Below, in pieces: positions 23,683 to 35,190 of a DNA stretch of 37,316 nt (position 1 is the stretch's first letter; every line of letters begins with the position of its first letter). The DNA is taken from positions 1 to 37,316 of the forward strand of contig NZ_JACVEW010000028.1 of NCBI RefSeq assembly GCF_017776525.1, given 5' to 3'. The DNA comes from Marinobacterium alkalitolerans. GTDB lineage: Bacteria > Pseudomonadota > Gammaproteobacteria > Pseudomonadales > Balneatricaceae. Made by a program: the position numbers and the translations under genes. The notes under the pieces were generated by a model. That model made no database searches, was not told where the DNA came from, and saw only the letters and a program-made list of their open reading frames with translations.

Positions 23683-25755
23683 ATGCAGACCGTGAATACA
23701 TACAGACGGACCCAAGAAAACCGAGTGCGGACTGGACGCCTGGTGCCTTTCTGGCTGTTACTGAGTGTGTTGGCGCTAACGGGTCGAGTTGCCCAGGCTG
23801 AAGCCATGCTGGAAGATGTCAGCTTCACGACCCTGCCCGGCAAAGCGGTCGAAGTGCAGATGCGCTTTGACTCGCCGCCTGCCGATCCCAAAACCTACAT
23901 GATTGAGAAGCCGCCGCGCCTGGTGCTGGATCTTTGGGGCGCCGGCAACGCCATGAAGGAAAAAATGTTGACCGTTCGTTCCGGCAGCATCGACAGCCTC
24001 AATTTTGCGCAGGCAAGTGACCGTCTGCGTGTCGTGGCTAACCTGACCGACTCCGTCAAGTACAGCACGCGCGTAGAGGGCAATACTCTGCTGCTGGAAG
24101 TGGGCAGCAGCAACATGCGTCAAACGGCACAGGCGCCGGCTGCCCGTGCTCAAACGTCTGCACCTGCTCCGAGGAATACGAGTGGCGCCCCGGAAATTCA
24201 GGGCGTTGACTTCCACCGTCTGGCCGGTGATGTCGGTCGCATTACGGTTGATCTGAGCTCATCTGACATCGGACTGGATATCGTAGAACAGGGCGGCAAC
24301 ATCGTGGTCAACCTGCTGGGTGCCGGTCTGCAGCGTAGCGCACAGCAGCGCCTGGACGTGCAGGACTTTGCAACGCCCGTCAACTTCATCGATACCCTGG
24401 TCAAGGGTGATCATGCCACCATCCTGATCAAGACCGTGGACGATCCCTATGATTACATGGCATACCAGAGTGGCAACAAGCTGGTCCTGGACTTCAAGCC
24501 GCTGACACCCCAGGAGCAGGAAGAACAGAAAAACCTGTTCCCGTTCACGGGCGAAAAAATTGATCTGAACTTCCAGAACGTCGAAATCCGCACCGTTCTG
24601 CAGATCATTGCAGAAGTGGCCGAGAAGAACCTGGTGGTGAGCGATAACGTGCAGGGCAACATCACGCTGCGCCTGAAGAACGTGCCCTGGGATCAGGCGC
24701 TGGATATCGTCCTCAAAACCAAGGGGCTGGACAAGCGTGAAGCGGGTAATGTGCTGCTGGTTGGTACTGTAACTGAAATTGCCCAGCGTGAAGCGGTCGA
24801 GATGCAAAGTCAGCAGCAAGAGAAGGAGCTGGCGCCCCTGCTGACCGACTTTATTCAGATTGATTACCGCAAGGCCTCTGATATCAAGGATCGTATTGTT
24901 GAAGCCAAGATGATCTCTGAGCGCGGTTTTGCCATGGCGGACGACGAGACCAATACGCTGATGGTGCGTGAAACCGCGCGTCAGATAGAAGAGATCCGTG
25001 ACACCATCAAGATCTTTGATGTGGAAGTGCCTCAGATTATGGTTCAGGCGCGTCTGGTGACTGCCAGCCGTGACTTTGCCAAGGATATCGGTGTGCGCTG
25101 GGGCTTCAATGACCGTACCAGCAACAACGGCTGGAGCATCGGTTCGGGTACGACCTCACCGGGTAGTGTCGACCAGAACCTGCAGGTGGATCTGGGAGCT
25201 GATAACCCGGTAGGTACCATTGCATTGGGCTTCCTGAGCACCAACTTTGCGCTCAGTGCCGAGCTGTCAGCACTGGAAAGTGACGGTACCGGTGAAATTA
25301 TTTCACAACCGAAGGTCATCACCACCAATGGCAAGCCCGCGATGATCAAGTCTGGTCAGGAGATCGGCTACCGTGTGGAAGATGAAGGGGATGTCGAGGT
25401 TGAGTGGAAAGATGTGGTGCTCAGCCTGGAAGTAACCCCGCACCTGATTCCGGGTGGTAAGGTTTCCCTGGATTTGACGATTACCGAAGATACGGTGGGT
25501 GAAATCCTGGATACCGGTGAAATTGCCATCGATACCAACGAGCTGAAAACATCTGTGGTTGTGAGTGATGGTGAAACGGTTGTGCTGGGCGGTGTGTTCC
25601 AGGAAACTTCCCGCAATGAAATCTCCAAGGTGCCGTTCTTCGGAGACCTGCCGTTGATTGGTGCGGCTTTCCGTAACAAGGTACAGGAAAGTTCCAAAAA
25701 CGAACTCCTGATCTTCATCACACCGCAGATGATTCGTGAGTCACTCAGACGATAA
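23683..25755 (+). CDS. pilQ: Type IV pilus secretin PilQ
   Basis: PilQ forms the outer-membrane ring through which the pilus passes. The precursor is 690 residues: a signal peptide (about 20-42, ending GRVAQAEA), two AMIN domains that bind peptidoglycan (about 43-130 and 165-260), an STN domain from about residue 289 (IDLNFQNVEIRTVLQ), an N1 domain, and the secretin domain with VPFFGDLPLIGAAFRNK and NELLIFITPQMI at the end. The start is ATG 23683 or GTG 23692; the latter has AAGGA 8 nt upstream. It follows pilP by 5 bp. Between the AMIN domains is a Ala/Pro/Thr-rich linker. Confidence 0.97.
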   Translation: MQTVNTYRRTQENRVRTGRLVPFWLLLSVLALTGRVAQAEAMLEDVSFTTLPGKAVEVQMRFDSPPADPKTYMIEKPPRLVLDLWGAGNAMKEKMLTVRSGSIDSLNFAQASDRLRVVANLTDSVKYSTRVEGNTLLLEVGSSNMRQTAQAPAARAQTSAPAPRNTSGAPEIQGVDFHRLAGDVGRITVDLSSSDIGLDIVEQGGNIVVNLLGAGLQRSAQQRLDVQDFATPVNFIDTLVKGDHATILIKTVDDPYDYMAYQSGNKLVLDFKPLTPQEQEEQKNLFPFTGEKIDLNFQNVEIRTVLQIIAEVAEKNLVVSDNVQGNITLRLKNVPWDQALDIVLKTKGLDKREAGNVLLVGTVTEIAQREAVEMQSQQQEKELAPLLTDFIQIDYRKASDIKDRIVEAKMISERGFAMADDETNTLMVRETARQIEEIRDTIKIFDVEVPQIMVQARLVTASRDFAKDIGVRWGFNDRTSNNGWSIGSGTTSPGSVDQNLQVDLGADNPVGTIALGFLSTNFALSAELSALESDGTGEIISQPKVITTNGKPAMIKSGQEIGYRVEDEGDVEVEWKDVVLSLEVTPHLIPGGKVSLDLTITEDTVGEILDTGEIAIDTNELKTSVVVSDGETVVLGGVFQETSRNEISKVPFFGDLPLIGAAFRNKVQESSKNELLIFITPQMIRESLRR

Positions 25756-25773
25756 GTACAAGAGCCGTAAAAC

Positions 25774-26301
25774 TTGAATGTGTTTCTAATTGGCCCTATG
25801 GGTGCTGGAAAAAGCACCATAGGGCGTTTGCTTTCTCAGGAGCTTGGGCTGGAGTTTTTCGATTCAGATCGTGAAATTGAGGCTCGGGCAGGTACCAATA
25901 TTCCCTGGATTTTCGACGTTGAGGGTGAGGCCGGCTTCCGGCAGCGCGAAGAGGCCGTGATTGATGAGCTGACCCGGCTGGATAATATCGTGCTGGCAAC
26001 AGGTGGCGGCGCCGTCAAGCGCGAAGCCAATCGTCAGCACTTGCAGAGCCGTGGGCTGGTTGTCTATCTGCAAACATCCATAGAGCAACAGCTGGAGCGG
26101 ACCGCCAAGGACCGTAACCGCCCGTTGCTGCAGACGGAAAATCCGCGCGCTGTGCTGGAAGCCTTGATCGCTGAGCGTGATCCCTTATACCGCTCCTGCT
26201 GCGACCTGGTGGTCAAAACGGATCGTCGACGCCCGCGTGGAGTGGTCAACGACATCATCCGCTTCTCACGCCGTCAGCAACCGCTGAAAACGCTGGACTA
26301 A
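25774..26301 (+). CDS. aroK: Shikimate kinase AroK
   Basis: AroK phosphorylates shikimate at the 3-hydroxyl in aromatic amino-acid synthesis. The 175 residues carry Walker A (GPMGAGKS, residues 7-14), the shikimate-binding DSD and the R of GFRQREE, GGGAV and the lid RPLL. The frame has a stop at 25768 and no ATG before the P-loop, so translation must begin at TTG 25774 (MNVFLIGP) or GTG 25780. The ribosome site is weak (AAGAG). This makes it a low-initiation gene, perhaps coupled to pilQ 18 bp upstream. Pairing with aroB downstream is universal in gammaproteobacteria. Confidence 0.95.
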   Translation: MNVFLIGPMGAGKSTIGRLLSQELGLEFFDSDREIEARAGTNIPWIFDVEGEAGFRQREEAVIDELTRLDNIVLATGGGAVKREANRQHLQSRGLVVYLQTSIEQQLERTAKDRNRPLLQTENPRAVLEALIAERDPLYRSCCDLVVKTDRRRPRGVVNDIIRFSRRQQPLKTLD

Positions 26302-26322
26302 TTTTCTTCGGAGATAAACCCG

Positions 26323-27414
26323 ATGCAGACACTGACTGTTGATCTGGGTGACCGCAGTTATCCTATTCAGATCGGACAGGGCTTGCTGTCGCAGCCGCTT
26401 CTGGCGCCTTATATCAAGGGGCGGCAGGTGATGGTGGTCAGTAATGAAACCGTGGCACCGCTGTACCTGGATCAGCTGAAGCAACAGCTGGACGGATTTC
26501 AGGTGGACGCCTTGATACTGCCTGACGGTGAGCAGTTCAAGGACTTGTCCCATGTGAATTCAATTTTTGATGCTCTGCTGGAAAAGCGGCATAACCGTAC
26601 CACCACGCTGATCGCCCTGGGGGGAGGCGTTGTGGGTGACATGACGGGTTTTGCGGCTGCTTGCTACCAACGGGGTGTGGCGTTCATCCAGGTGCCGACC
26701 ACTCTGCTGTCACAGGTTGATTCATCCGTGGGCGGCAAAACCGGTGTGAACCACCCGCTGGGTAAAAACATGATCGGTGCTTTCCATCAGCCTCAGCTGG
26801 TCGTGGCGGATACGGATGTGCTGAGCACTCTGCCCGAGCGGGAACTGTCAGCAGGGCTGGCTGAGGTGATCAAATATGGCCTTATCCATGACCTGGCATT
26901 TCTAAAGTGGCTGGAAGATAACATGGAGCGCCTTCGTGCACGTGAGCCAGAAGCGCTGGCGTATGCAATCTATCGTTCCTGTGAGATCAAGGCCGAGATT
27001 GTGGCGCAGGATGAGCGTGAATCAGGCGTGAGAGCCCTGTTGAATCTTGGTCACACCTTTGGTCATGCAATCGAAACGGATCGTGGCTACGGTGACTGGC
27101 TCCATGGTGAAGCCGTAGGGGCGGGCACGCTCATGGCTGCCGACCTGTCCGCTCGTTTGGGATGGCTGTCACAGCAGGATCTGGACCGTGTACGCCGGTT
27201 GCTGGAAGTTGCAGGCCTGCCCGTCAAGCCACCCATGGAGATGACCCCTGAGCGCTTCAAGTCCTTGATGGCTGTGGATAAAAAAGTGCTTGATGGCCAG
27301 CTGCGCCTTGTGTTGCTGAAAGCCTTGGGGCAGGGTGTTGTTACATCGGATTTTCCGACCGAGCAATTGGATGCAACCCTGAGTGCAGGTGATCAGCTCG
27401 GTCAATTGGCATAA
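26323..27414 (+). CDS. aroB: 3-dehydroquinate synthase AroB
   Basis: AroB is the NAD- and zinc-dependent enzyme that closes DAHP into 3-dehydroquinate, the second shikimate-pathway step. The 363 residues (E. coli 362) include [10 protein letters not shown], the NAD loop [50 protein letters not shown] with the metal-binding Glu, and the zinc-binding histidines in [11 protein letters not shown] and [12 protein letters not shown] is 9 nt before the ATG. It lies 21 bp after aroK and 14 bp before the SPOR-domain gene. Confidence 0.97.
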   Translation: MQTLTVDLGDRSYPIQIGQGLLSQPLLAPYIKGRQVMVVSNETVAPLYLDQLKQQLDGFQVDALILPDGEQFKDLSHVNSIFDALLEKRHNRTTTLIALGGGVVGDMTGFAAACYQRGVAFIQVPTTLLSQVDSSVGGKTGVNHPLGKNMIGAFHQPQLVVADTDVLSTLPERELSAGLAEVIKYGLIHDLAFLKWLEDNMERLRAREPEALAYAIYRSCEIKAEIVAQDERESGVRALLNLGHTFGHAIETDRGYGDWLHGEAVGAGTLMAADLSARLGWLSQQDLDRVRRLLEVAGLPVKPPMEMTPERFKSLMAVDKKVLDGQLRLVLLKALGQGVVTSDFPTEQLDATLSAGDQLGQLA

Positions 27415-27428
27415 TACAAGCAGGGATT

Positions 27429-28985
27429 ATGGCGGATACTCTGGATTACTTTGAGCCTGAGTCTCGGTTGCAGCAGCGTGAAAAGCTGCGTCACCTGATG
27501 CGGTTTTCAGACTTTCTGTTGCTGATCGCAGGTGAGTCCGGGAGTGGAAAAAGTGCGCTGCTGCAGCAGTTGGCACCTGACCCCTACAAGGGGTCGGATG
27601 TGGTGGTGCAGCTGCGGCTGGAAGAGACCACGGATGTCACCGCCATCCTGACACAGCTGGTTGCTGAACTTGAGCTCCAGGTGCAGGATGACAACCGCCT
27701 GCGTCTGTCCGGCTTGCACATGAAGGCGCGCCAGCTGGCGGATGACGCCATTCCTCTGCTGATTCTGATTGATGACGCTGACTACCTGACCAATAACGCG
27801 CTTGAGCTGTTGATCAACTTTATAACAGCCGAACAGGGCGCGGCTCCGCGCCTGATCCTGACCGGGACGCCTGAGTTTGAACAGCGCTTCAGAGATATGG
27901 GCATGGACCAGTCTCTGGATGGTCATTTTCATATCGAGCAGTTGGCTCCGTTTACACCTGCCGAGTCGGCTGAATATCTTGAGTCCATGCTTCCTCAGGG
28001 AGTGGAGCTGAGCAGCCGCCAGCTAAAAAGCCTGGTGGAACGTTCGGAAGGGCGCCCGGGTCGCTTGCGTACACTGGCTGCCGAGCATTTGCGTCAGGAC
28101 CGTGGGCGCACACTGCGTATGCCGATGATGTTGCCGCCTGTGCATATCACGGCTTCGGCGCTGGTCTTACTGGTGGTGTTTTCCGTTGCCATCTGGCAAT
28201 ACCTGCCGGAAGATGAAGAGACCCCGGTTGTTGCGGAACGGGTTACGCTGCCGCTGCCTGTGACCCCTGCGGCGGATCCTGAGCAGGCAGTCCCCACTCT
28301 GGCTGTTTCGGAAACGGAACCCTCGCAATCGGCAGGCATGACCGAGACCGAAATTCAGTCAGAGCAGGCACCGGGTTCAACCTCTAACCCCGAGACTGCT
28401 ACTGTCCCGGCACCGGAACCCAAGCCAGAGCCCAAGCCGGAGCCCAAACCGGAGCCCAAACCGGAGCCCAAACCGGAGCCCAAACCGGAGCCCAAACCGG
28501 AGCCCAAACCGGAGCCCAAGCCTGAGCCCAAGCCTGAGCCCAAACCGGAGCCCAAGCCTGAGCCCAAGCCTGAGCCTAAACCGGAGCCTAAACCGGAACC
28601 CAAGCCGGAACCCAAGCCGGAACCCAAGCCGGAACCCAAGCCGGAACCCGTGGCCAGTCCTGCAGCCGGTGTGGCTCAGGCCTATCTGCGTGAGGAAGAG
28701 TTGCTCGGCTGGCCTGATCGCGGCTACACACTGCAGATGTTGGGCGCGCGCGAAGAGAAGAGTGTCAAGGCGTTTCTGGACGCTCAGGCACAGCCGGAAC
28801 GGTTCTATTACTTCAGCACGGTTTTCAAGGGCAAGCCCTGGCATGTTGTTGTCTATGGACAGTATGCCGACCGTAATTCTGCCTTGAATGCCATTTCAGC
28901 GTTGCCACAGGCGTTACAAAAATTACGTCCCTGGGCACGCTCGATCGCAGGTGTTAAAGCGGATATAAGTAAGAAAAATCAGTAA
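27429..28985 (+). CDS. DamX-like protein: ATPase + TM + SPOR domain
   Basis: A 518-residue membrane-spanning protein with four parts. An N-terminal AAA (ExeA/GspA-like) ATPase domain has Walker A GESGSGKS (35-42), Walker [10 protein letters not shown] (about 110-117), and [14 protein letters not shown] as its end. A single transmembrane helix follows (about 238-258). Next comes a periplasmic linker with 19 perfect EPKP tetrapeptides (residues 330-405). The C-terminal SPOR domain (about 430-510, starting [10 protein letters not shown]) should bind septal peptidoglycan. It occupies the damX position after aroB. E. coli DamX shares the TM-SPOR plan. The complete ATPase domain recalls GspA/ExeA, which helps insert a secretin through the wall. 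It is last in the pil-aro operon, before a strong terminator. Confidence 0.88.
   Translation: MADTLDYFEPESRLQQREKLRHLMRFSDFLLLIAGESGSGKSALLQQLAPDPYKGSDVVVQLRLEETTDVTAILTQLVAELELQVQDDNRLRLSGLHMKARQLADDAIPLLILIDDADYLTNNALELLINFITAEQGAAPRLILTGTPEFEQRFRDMGMDQSLDGHFHIEQLAPFTPAESAEYLESMLPQGVELSSRQLKSLVERSEGRPGRLRTLAAEHLRQDRGRTLRMPMMLPPVHITASALVLLVVFSVAIWQYLPEDEETPVVAERVTLPLPVTPAADPEQAVPTLAVSETEPSQSAGMTETEIQSEQAPGSTSNPETATVPAPEPKPEPKPEPKPEPKPEPKPEPKPEPKPEPKPEPKPEPKPEPKPEPKPEPKPEPKPEPKPEPKPEPKPEPKPEPKPEPVASPAAGVAQAYLREEELLGWPDRGYTLQMLGAREEKSVKAFLDAQAQPERFYYFSTVFKGKPWHVVVYGQYADRNSALNAISALPQALQKLRPWARSIAGVKADISKKNQ
28416..28643 (+). repeat. 19 tandem 12-bp repeats coding EPKP
   Basis: Nineteen in-frame copies of GAR-CCY-AAR-CCN without interruption (228 bp). 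Third-base variants are clustered (AAA-CCG in the first half, AAG-CCT and GAA-CCC later), showing local copying during expansion. Unit length is a multiple of three, so copy changes keep frame. Confidence 0.97.
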
Positions 28986-28997
28986 GTTAGTAAGAAG

Positions 28998-29024
28998 ATG
29001 GCGCCATAGGGCGCCATTTTTTTT
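28998..29024 (+). terminator. Terminator of the pil-aro-damX operon
   Basis: An 8-bp stem (28998-29005 with 29010-29017), 4-nt loop and a run of eight T residues, 12 bases past the stop. Confidence 0.93.
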
Positions 29025-29049
29025 GGCCTTTGTCAAGCCCGTTAGAGCT

Positions 29050-29064
29050 GAACAAAATTTGTTC
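29050..29064. promoter_or_regulatory. Inverted repeat (putative operator) of gltBD
   Basis: GAACAAA-A-TTTGTTC, a perfect 7-bp inverted repeat with a one-base centre. Its right arm contains the -35 hexamer of the gltB promoter, so a bound regulator would compete with RNA polymerase. It does not match the ArgR, NtrC or Lrp consensus well. Confidence 0.55.
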
Positions 29065-29087
29065 TTTCGAGGCCGCGCGTGTAAAAT
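29059..29087 (+). promoter_or_regulatory. Sigma-70 promoter of gltBD
   Basis: TTGTTC (29059-29064), 17-bp spacer, TAAAAT (29082-29087), giving a leader of about 85 nt before the gltB ATG. Confidence 0.75.
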
Positions 29088-29178
29088 TGCATCCCCTTTT
29101 TGCCCGTCCAGCATACCCCGGGAGAAAGGAATAGATATAACTATTTGATTAAAAAAGAGTTTTTAGTGAGGTCGGCTT

Positions 29179-32100
29179 ATGAACAAAGGTCTTTATCGCC
29201 TCGGAGAATTCAAGGACAACTGTGGCTTCGGCCTCATGGCTCACATGCAGGGCCAGGGCAGTCACGACTTGTTGGAAAAGGCGATTGAAGCACTCGCTTG
29301 CATGACTCACCGCGGGGGTATCGCTGCGGACGGCAAGACAGGGGATGGCTGTGGTCTGCTGATGCAGAAGCCCGACAGCTTCCTGCGTAGTGTGATGAAG
29401 GAACAGGGTGTTGAGCTGGGTGACAACTATGCCGTGGGCATGGTGTTTCTGTCTCGTGAATCAGCGCTGGCAGAGCAGGCGCGGAAGGAGTTGAACAGTG
29501 CGCTGGAGGCACAAGGCCTGAAGGTTTCAGGCTGGCGTGAGGTTCCGACTGATGAAAGCTGCCTGGGACCGATCGCCAAAGATACGCTGCCACAAATCGA
29601 GCAGGTATTTATCGATCCCAACGGCAAAAGTGATCGCGAATTTGCCGTTAGCCTCTTTACCGCTCGCCGCCTCGCCGAAAACGCTCTCTCTCAAGATCCT
29701 GATTTTTACATTTGCAGCCTGTCCGACAAGGTACTGTCCTACAAGGGTCTGGTCATGCCGGTCGATCTGCCGGTGTTTTACCCGGACCTGAACGACCCAA
29801 GCCTGGAAACGGCGATCTGTACCTATCACCAGCGTTTCTCGACCAACACCGCACCGCGCTGGCCGCTGGCTCAGCCGTTCCGCTTCCTGGCGCACAACGG
29901 TGAAATCAATACCATCGAGGGTAACCGCAACTGGGCACGTGCACGCCGCACCAAGTTCTCGTCTGAACTGCTGCCCAACGTGGAAGAGCTGCAGCCGATC
30001 GTCAATACCACCGGCTCCGACTCCTCCAGCATGGACAACATGCTGGAGTTCCTGCTGGTCGGCGGCATGGATCTCTACAAGGCCGTGCGCATGATCGTGC
30101 CACCGGCCTGGCAGAATGTGGAGACAATGGACTCCGATCTGCGCGCTTTCTATGACTACCACTCCATGCACATGGAGCCCTGGGATGGTCCGGCCGGTAT
30201 GGTCATGACCGACGGCCGCTTTGCTGTCTGTATGCTGGACCGAAATGGCCTGCGTCCTTCCCGTTGGGTGATGACGCGTCAGGGCTATATCTGCACCGCT
30301 TCCGAGATCGGCGTATTCGATTATGCGCCGGAAGATATCGTGGCGCAGGGCCGTGTCGGACCGGGACAGATTCTGTCCATCGACACTGAAACCGGTGAAG
30401 TGCTGCACACCGATGATGTGGATAACAAGCTCAAGTCCGGCCACCCCTACAAGCAGTGGCTGAAAGAGAATGCGATCCGCCTTGAGCAGCACATGAACTT
30501 CGAGATGGAGTCCAAGTCGTTCCGCGACATGTCTCCGGACGAAACCAAGCAGCACATGAAGATGTTCCAGGTCACCTTTGAAGAACGTGACCAGGTGCTG
30601 CGCCCGCTGGGCGAGTCCGGCATGGAAGCGGTCGGCTCCATGGGCGACGACAAGCCGATGGCGGTGCTGTCCAACAAGGTACGCTCTCCCTACGATTACT
30701 TCCGTCAGCAGTTTGCTCAGGTCACCAACCCGCCGATCGATCCGCTGCGTGAAGCGATCGTGATGTCGCTGGAGACCTGCATCGGTGCAGAGAAGAACGT
30801 TTTTGAAGAAACGCCGGAACATGCCCGTCGTATCATTCTGACCACGCCGGTCCTGTCGGCCAACAAGTTCCGCTACATGCGCAACTGTCCGCAGGAAGGT
30901 TTTGAGTCTGTCGATCTGGATCTGCAGTATGATCCGGAAGTGGGTCTTGAGCAGGCGATTCGCGATCTCTGCGACAAGGCAGAGCAGGCGGCCCGCGATG
31001 GCAAGGTCCTGTTGATCCTGACCGATGCCTATATCCAGCGTGGCAAACTGCCGATTCACGCGTCCATGGCGACCGGTGCGGTTCATCACCACCTGGTGGA
31101 GAAAGGACTGCGCTGCGAAACCAACCTGATCGTTGAGACGGCAACCGCACGTGACCCGCATCACTTTGCCGTGCTGTTCGGGTTTGGTGCCACGGCGATC
31201 TATCCGTACCTGGCCTACCGCGTGCTGAACGACCTGTGCCGTACCGGTGAGCTGGCCGGTTCGCCGATGGATGCACACGAGAATTACCGCAAGGGTATCA
31301 ACAAGGGCCTGCTGAAGATCCTGTCCAAGATGGGTATCTCCACCATTGCGTCCTATCGTGGTGCCCAGCTGTTTGAAGCCGTGGGCCTGTCCAGTGAAGT
31401 GGTGGACCTCTGCTTCCGTGGTGTATGCAGCCGTATTGAAGGGGCTCGCTTCCAGGACTTCCAGAACGAGCAGGCGCTGCTGGCCAAGCAGGCATGGAGT
31501 GCACGCAAGCCCATTCAGCAGGGTGGCCTGCTGAAGTACGTTCACGGTGGCGAGTATCATGCCTACAACCCGGATGTGGTACGCAGCATTCATGAAGCGG
31601 TTACCACCGGTGACCAGCGTGCGTACGACCGTTATGCCGAACTGGTGAACAACCGTGGCGTGGCAACTCTGCGTGACCTGCTGGGACTGAAAGCCGGCAC
31701 CAAGCCGATTCCTCTGGATGAAGTCGAGCCGGCCGAGAACATCTACCCGCGTTTTGACACTGCGGCCATGTCGCTCGGTGCCCTGTCACCGGAAGCACAT
31801 GAGGCACTGGCGGTGGCGATGAACGAGCTGGGCGGTCGCTCCAACTCCGGTGAGGGGGGGGAAGACCCGGCCCGTCACGGCACCACGAAGCGCTCCAAGA
31901 TCAAACAGGTTGCTTCCGGCCGTTTCGGTGTAACACCGGAATACCTGATGAGCGCCGATGTCATGCAGATCAAGGTGGCTCAGGGCGCCAAGCCCGGTGA
32001 AGGTGGCCAGCTGCCGGGCGGCAAGGTGAACGAGCTGATCGCGCGCCTGCGTTACTCGGTGCCGGGTGTGACCCTGATTTCACCGCCGCCGCACCATGAT

Positions 32101-33630
32101 ATCTACTCGATCGAAGACCTGGCACAGCTGATCTTCGACCTGAAACAGATCAACCCGGACGGCCTGGTGTCCGTGAAGCTGGTATCACGCCCGGGCGTTG
32201 GCACGATTGCCTGTGGTGTGGCCAAGGCGTATGCGGATCTGATCACGATCTCCGGCTATGACGGTGGTACGGCGGCGTCTCCGCTGACCTCCATCCACTA
32301 TGCCGGCTCTCCGTGGGAGCTGGGTCTGGCCGATGCGCATCAGGCGCTGCGTGCCAACCACCTGCGTGGCAAGATCCGCCTGCAGACAGACGGTGGTCTG
32401 AAAACCGGCCTGGACGTGATCAAGGCCGGTATTCTGGGTGCGGAAAGCTTCGGCTTCGGTACCATGCCGATGGTGGCGCTGGGCTGTAAATACCTGCGTA
32501 TCTGTCACCTGAACAACTGTGCGACCGGTGTCGCGACCCAGCGTGATGATCTGCGCAGCAAGCATTTCCGCGGTACCGTGGAAATGGTGAAGAATTTCTT
32601 CCGCTTCATTGCTGGAGAAGTGCGCCAACTGATGGCTCAGCTGGGCGTTCGCACCTTTGATGAGCTGGTAGGTCGCGTGGATCTGCTGGAAGTGCTGGAA
32701 GGCGTCACCGAGAAACAGGCCAATCTGGATCTGGAGCCGATTATCGGTACTGCAGGTGTCCCGGCAGAATATCCGCACATCTGTCAGCAGCCGCGCAACG
32801 AGCCCTACGATGCCGGCAGCCTGAACACGGAAATGCTGGAGCTGGCCCGTGAGACGATTGCCTCCAAGAGCGGTGGTGAGTGGTCATTGAAGATCACCAA
32901 CTGCGACCGCTCGGTTGGTGCCCGCACCTCAGGCGAGATTGCGCGTCAGCACAGCAACCGTGGCATGGACGATGCGCCGATCACCTTCCGCTTCCAGGGC
33001 CATGCCGGTCAGTCCTTCGGTGTCTGGAACGCCGGTGGCCAGAACCTGTTGCTGGAAGGCGATGCCAACGACTACGTCGGTAAAGGCATGGCGGGCGGCA
33101 AGATTGTCGTGCGTCCGTTCGAGGCGGTTACCTTCAAGTCCAACGAAACCTCGATTCTGGGCAACACCTGCCTGTACGGCGCAACCGGCGGCAAGCTGTT
33201 TGCAGCCGGCCGTGCCGGTGAGCGCTTCGGTGTGCGCAACTCCGGTTGTCATGCCGTGATCGAGGGAGCCGGTGACCACTGCTGTGAATACATGACAGGC
33301 GGTCTGGTCACTGTACTGGGTGAAACCGGTTACAACTTCGGTGCCGGCATGACCGGTGGCTTTGCTTACGTGCTGGATCAGACCAACAGCTTTGTGGATA
33401 AGTACAACCACGAACTGGTGGATATCCACCGCATCGCAACCGAGCAGATGGAAGCGTACAAGCACCACCTGCGTCTGGTGATTGAGGAGTTCACGGCCGA
33501 GACCGGAAGTGCCTGGGGTCAGGAGATCCTGGATAACTTCTACGACTTCATCGGCAAGTTCTGGTTGGTCAAGCCGAAAGCGGCCAGCCTGAATGACCTT
33601 CTGAACACTGTGCGTGTGCGTCCCGAGTAA
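29179..33630 (+). CDS. gltB: Glutamate synthase (NADPH) large subunit GltB
   Basis: GltB, with GltD, converts glutamine and 2-oxoglutarate into two glutamates. The product is 1483 residues, normal length. Cys15 (FKDNCGFGL) is the glutaminase nucleophile exposed by removal of a 14-residue propeptide. The class II amidotransferase domain runs to about residue 400. A central domain and the FMN-binding barrel with the ammonia-tunnel loops follow ([41 protein letters not shown]). The 3Fe-4S cysteines are C1103, C1109 and C1114 ([13 protein letters not shown]). The C-terminus is the glycine-rich right-handed beta-helix ([21 protein letters not shown]). GAGG lies 9 nt before the ATG. gltD follows 60 bp downstream. 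Confidence 0.98.
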   Translation: MNKGLYRLGEFKDNCGFGLMAHMQGQGSHDLLEKAIEALACMTHRGGIAADGKTGDGCGLLMQKPDSFLRSVMKEQGVELGDNYAVGMVFLSRESALAEQARKELNSALEAQGLKVSGWREVPTDESCLGPIAKDTLPQIEQVFIDPNGKSDREFAVSLFTARRLAENALSQDPDFYICSLSDKVLSYKGLVMPVDLPVFYPDLNDPSLETAICTYHQRFSTNTAPRWPLAQPFRFLAHNGEINTIEGNRNWARARRTKFSSELLPNVEELQPIVNTTGSDSSSMDNMLEFLLVGGMDLYKAVRMIVPPAWQNVETMDSDLRAFYDYHSMHMEPWDGPAGMVMTDGRFAVCMLDRNGLRPSRWVMTRQGYICTASEIGVFDYAPEDIVAQGRVGPGQILSIDTETGEVLHTDDVDNKLKSGHPYKQWLKENAIRLEQHMNFEMESKSFRDMSPDETKQHMKMFQVTFEERDQVLRPLGESGMEAVGSMGDDKPMAVLSNKVRSPYDYFRQQFAQVTNPPIDPLREAIVMSLETCIGAEKNVFEETPEHARRIILTTPVLSANKFRYMRNCPQEGFESVDLDLQYDPEVGLEQAIRDLCDKAEQAARDGKVLLILTDAYIQRGKLPIHASMATGAVHHHLVEKGLRCETNLIVETATARDPHHFAVLFGFGATAIYPYLAYRVLNDLCRTGELAGSPMDAHENYRKGINKGLLKILSKMGISTIASYRGAQLFEAVGLSSEVVDLCFRGVCSRIEGARFQDFQNEQALLAKQAWSARKPIQQGGLLKYVHGGEYHAYNPDVVRSIHEAVTTGDQRAYDRYAELVNNRGVATLRDLLGLKAGTKPIPLDEVEPAENIYPRFDTAAMSLGALSPEAHEALAVAMNELGGRSNSGEGGEDPARHGTTKRSKIKQVASGRFGVTPEYLMSADVMQIKVAQGAKPGEGGQLPGGKVNELIARLRYSVPGVTLISPPPHHDIYSIEDLAQLIFDLKQINPDGLVSVKLVSRPGVGTIACGVAKAYADLITISGYDGGTAASPLTSIHYAGSPWELGLADAHQALRANHLRGKIRLQTDGGLKTGLDVIKAGILGAESFGFGTMPMVALGCKYLRICHLNNCATGVATQRDDLRSKHFRGTVEMVKNFFRFIAGEVRQLMAQLGVRTFDELVGRVDLLEVLEGVTEKQANLDLEPIIGTAGVPAEYPHICQQPRNEPYDAGSLNTEMLELARETIASKSGGEWSLKITNCDRSVGARTSGEIARQHSNRGMDDAPITFRFQGHAGQSFGVWNAGGQNLLLEGDANDYVGKGMAGGKIVVRPFEAVTFKSNETSILGNTCLYGATGGKLFAAGRAGERFGVRNSGCHAVIEGAGDHCCEYMTGGLVTVLGETGYNFGAGMTGGFAYVLDQTNSFVDKYNHELVDIHRIATEQMEAYKHHLRLVIEEFTAETGSAWGQEILDNFYDFIGKFWLVKPKAASLNDLLNTVRVRPE

Positions 33631-35124
<1,494 letters not shown>

Positions 35125-35144
35125 CCGTCCTTCATTCAGAACTG

Positions 35145-35180
35145 AAAAAACCGGATGACCGCAAGGCATCCGGTTTTTTT
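35145..35180. terminator. Bidirectional terminator, gltD / OM protein gene
   Basis: CCGGATG (35151-35157) pairs with CATCCGG (35167-35173). The apex is CC-GCAA-GG, a GNRA loop with one bulged A. It is flanked by A6 and T7, so it works on both strands. Confidence 0.92.
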
Positions 35181-35190
35181 GTGTCTGCAC

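Noticed and set aside
28416-28643. Repeat array considered as a CRISPR
   Set aside because: The 12-bp units are contiguous, have no spacers and code EPKP in frame.
29050-29064. Palindrome as an ArgR or NtrC site
   Set aside because: TGAAC-N7-GTTC resembles the ArgR half-site only loosely and NtrC not at all, so no regulator is named.
29527-31593. 688-codon open frame on the minus strand
   Set aside because: It is antisense to gltB, whose protein is fully conserved. The translation is rich in His, Gln, Arg and Val in the manner of antisense frames and has no ribosome site or recognisable domain.
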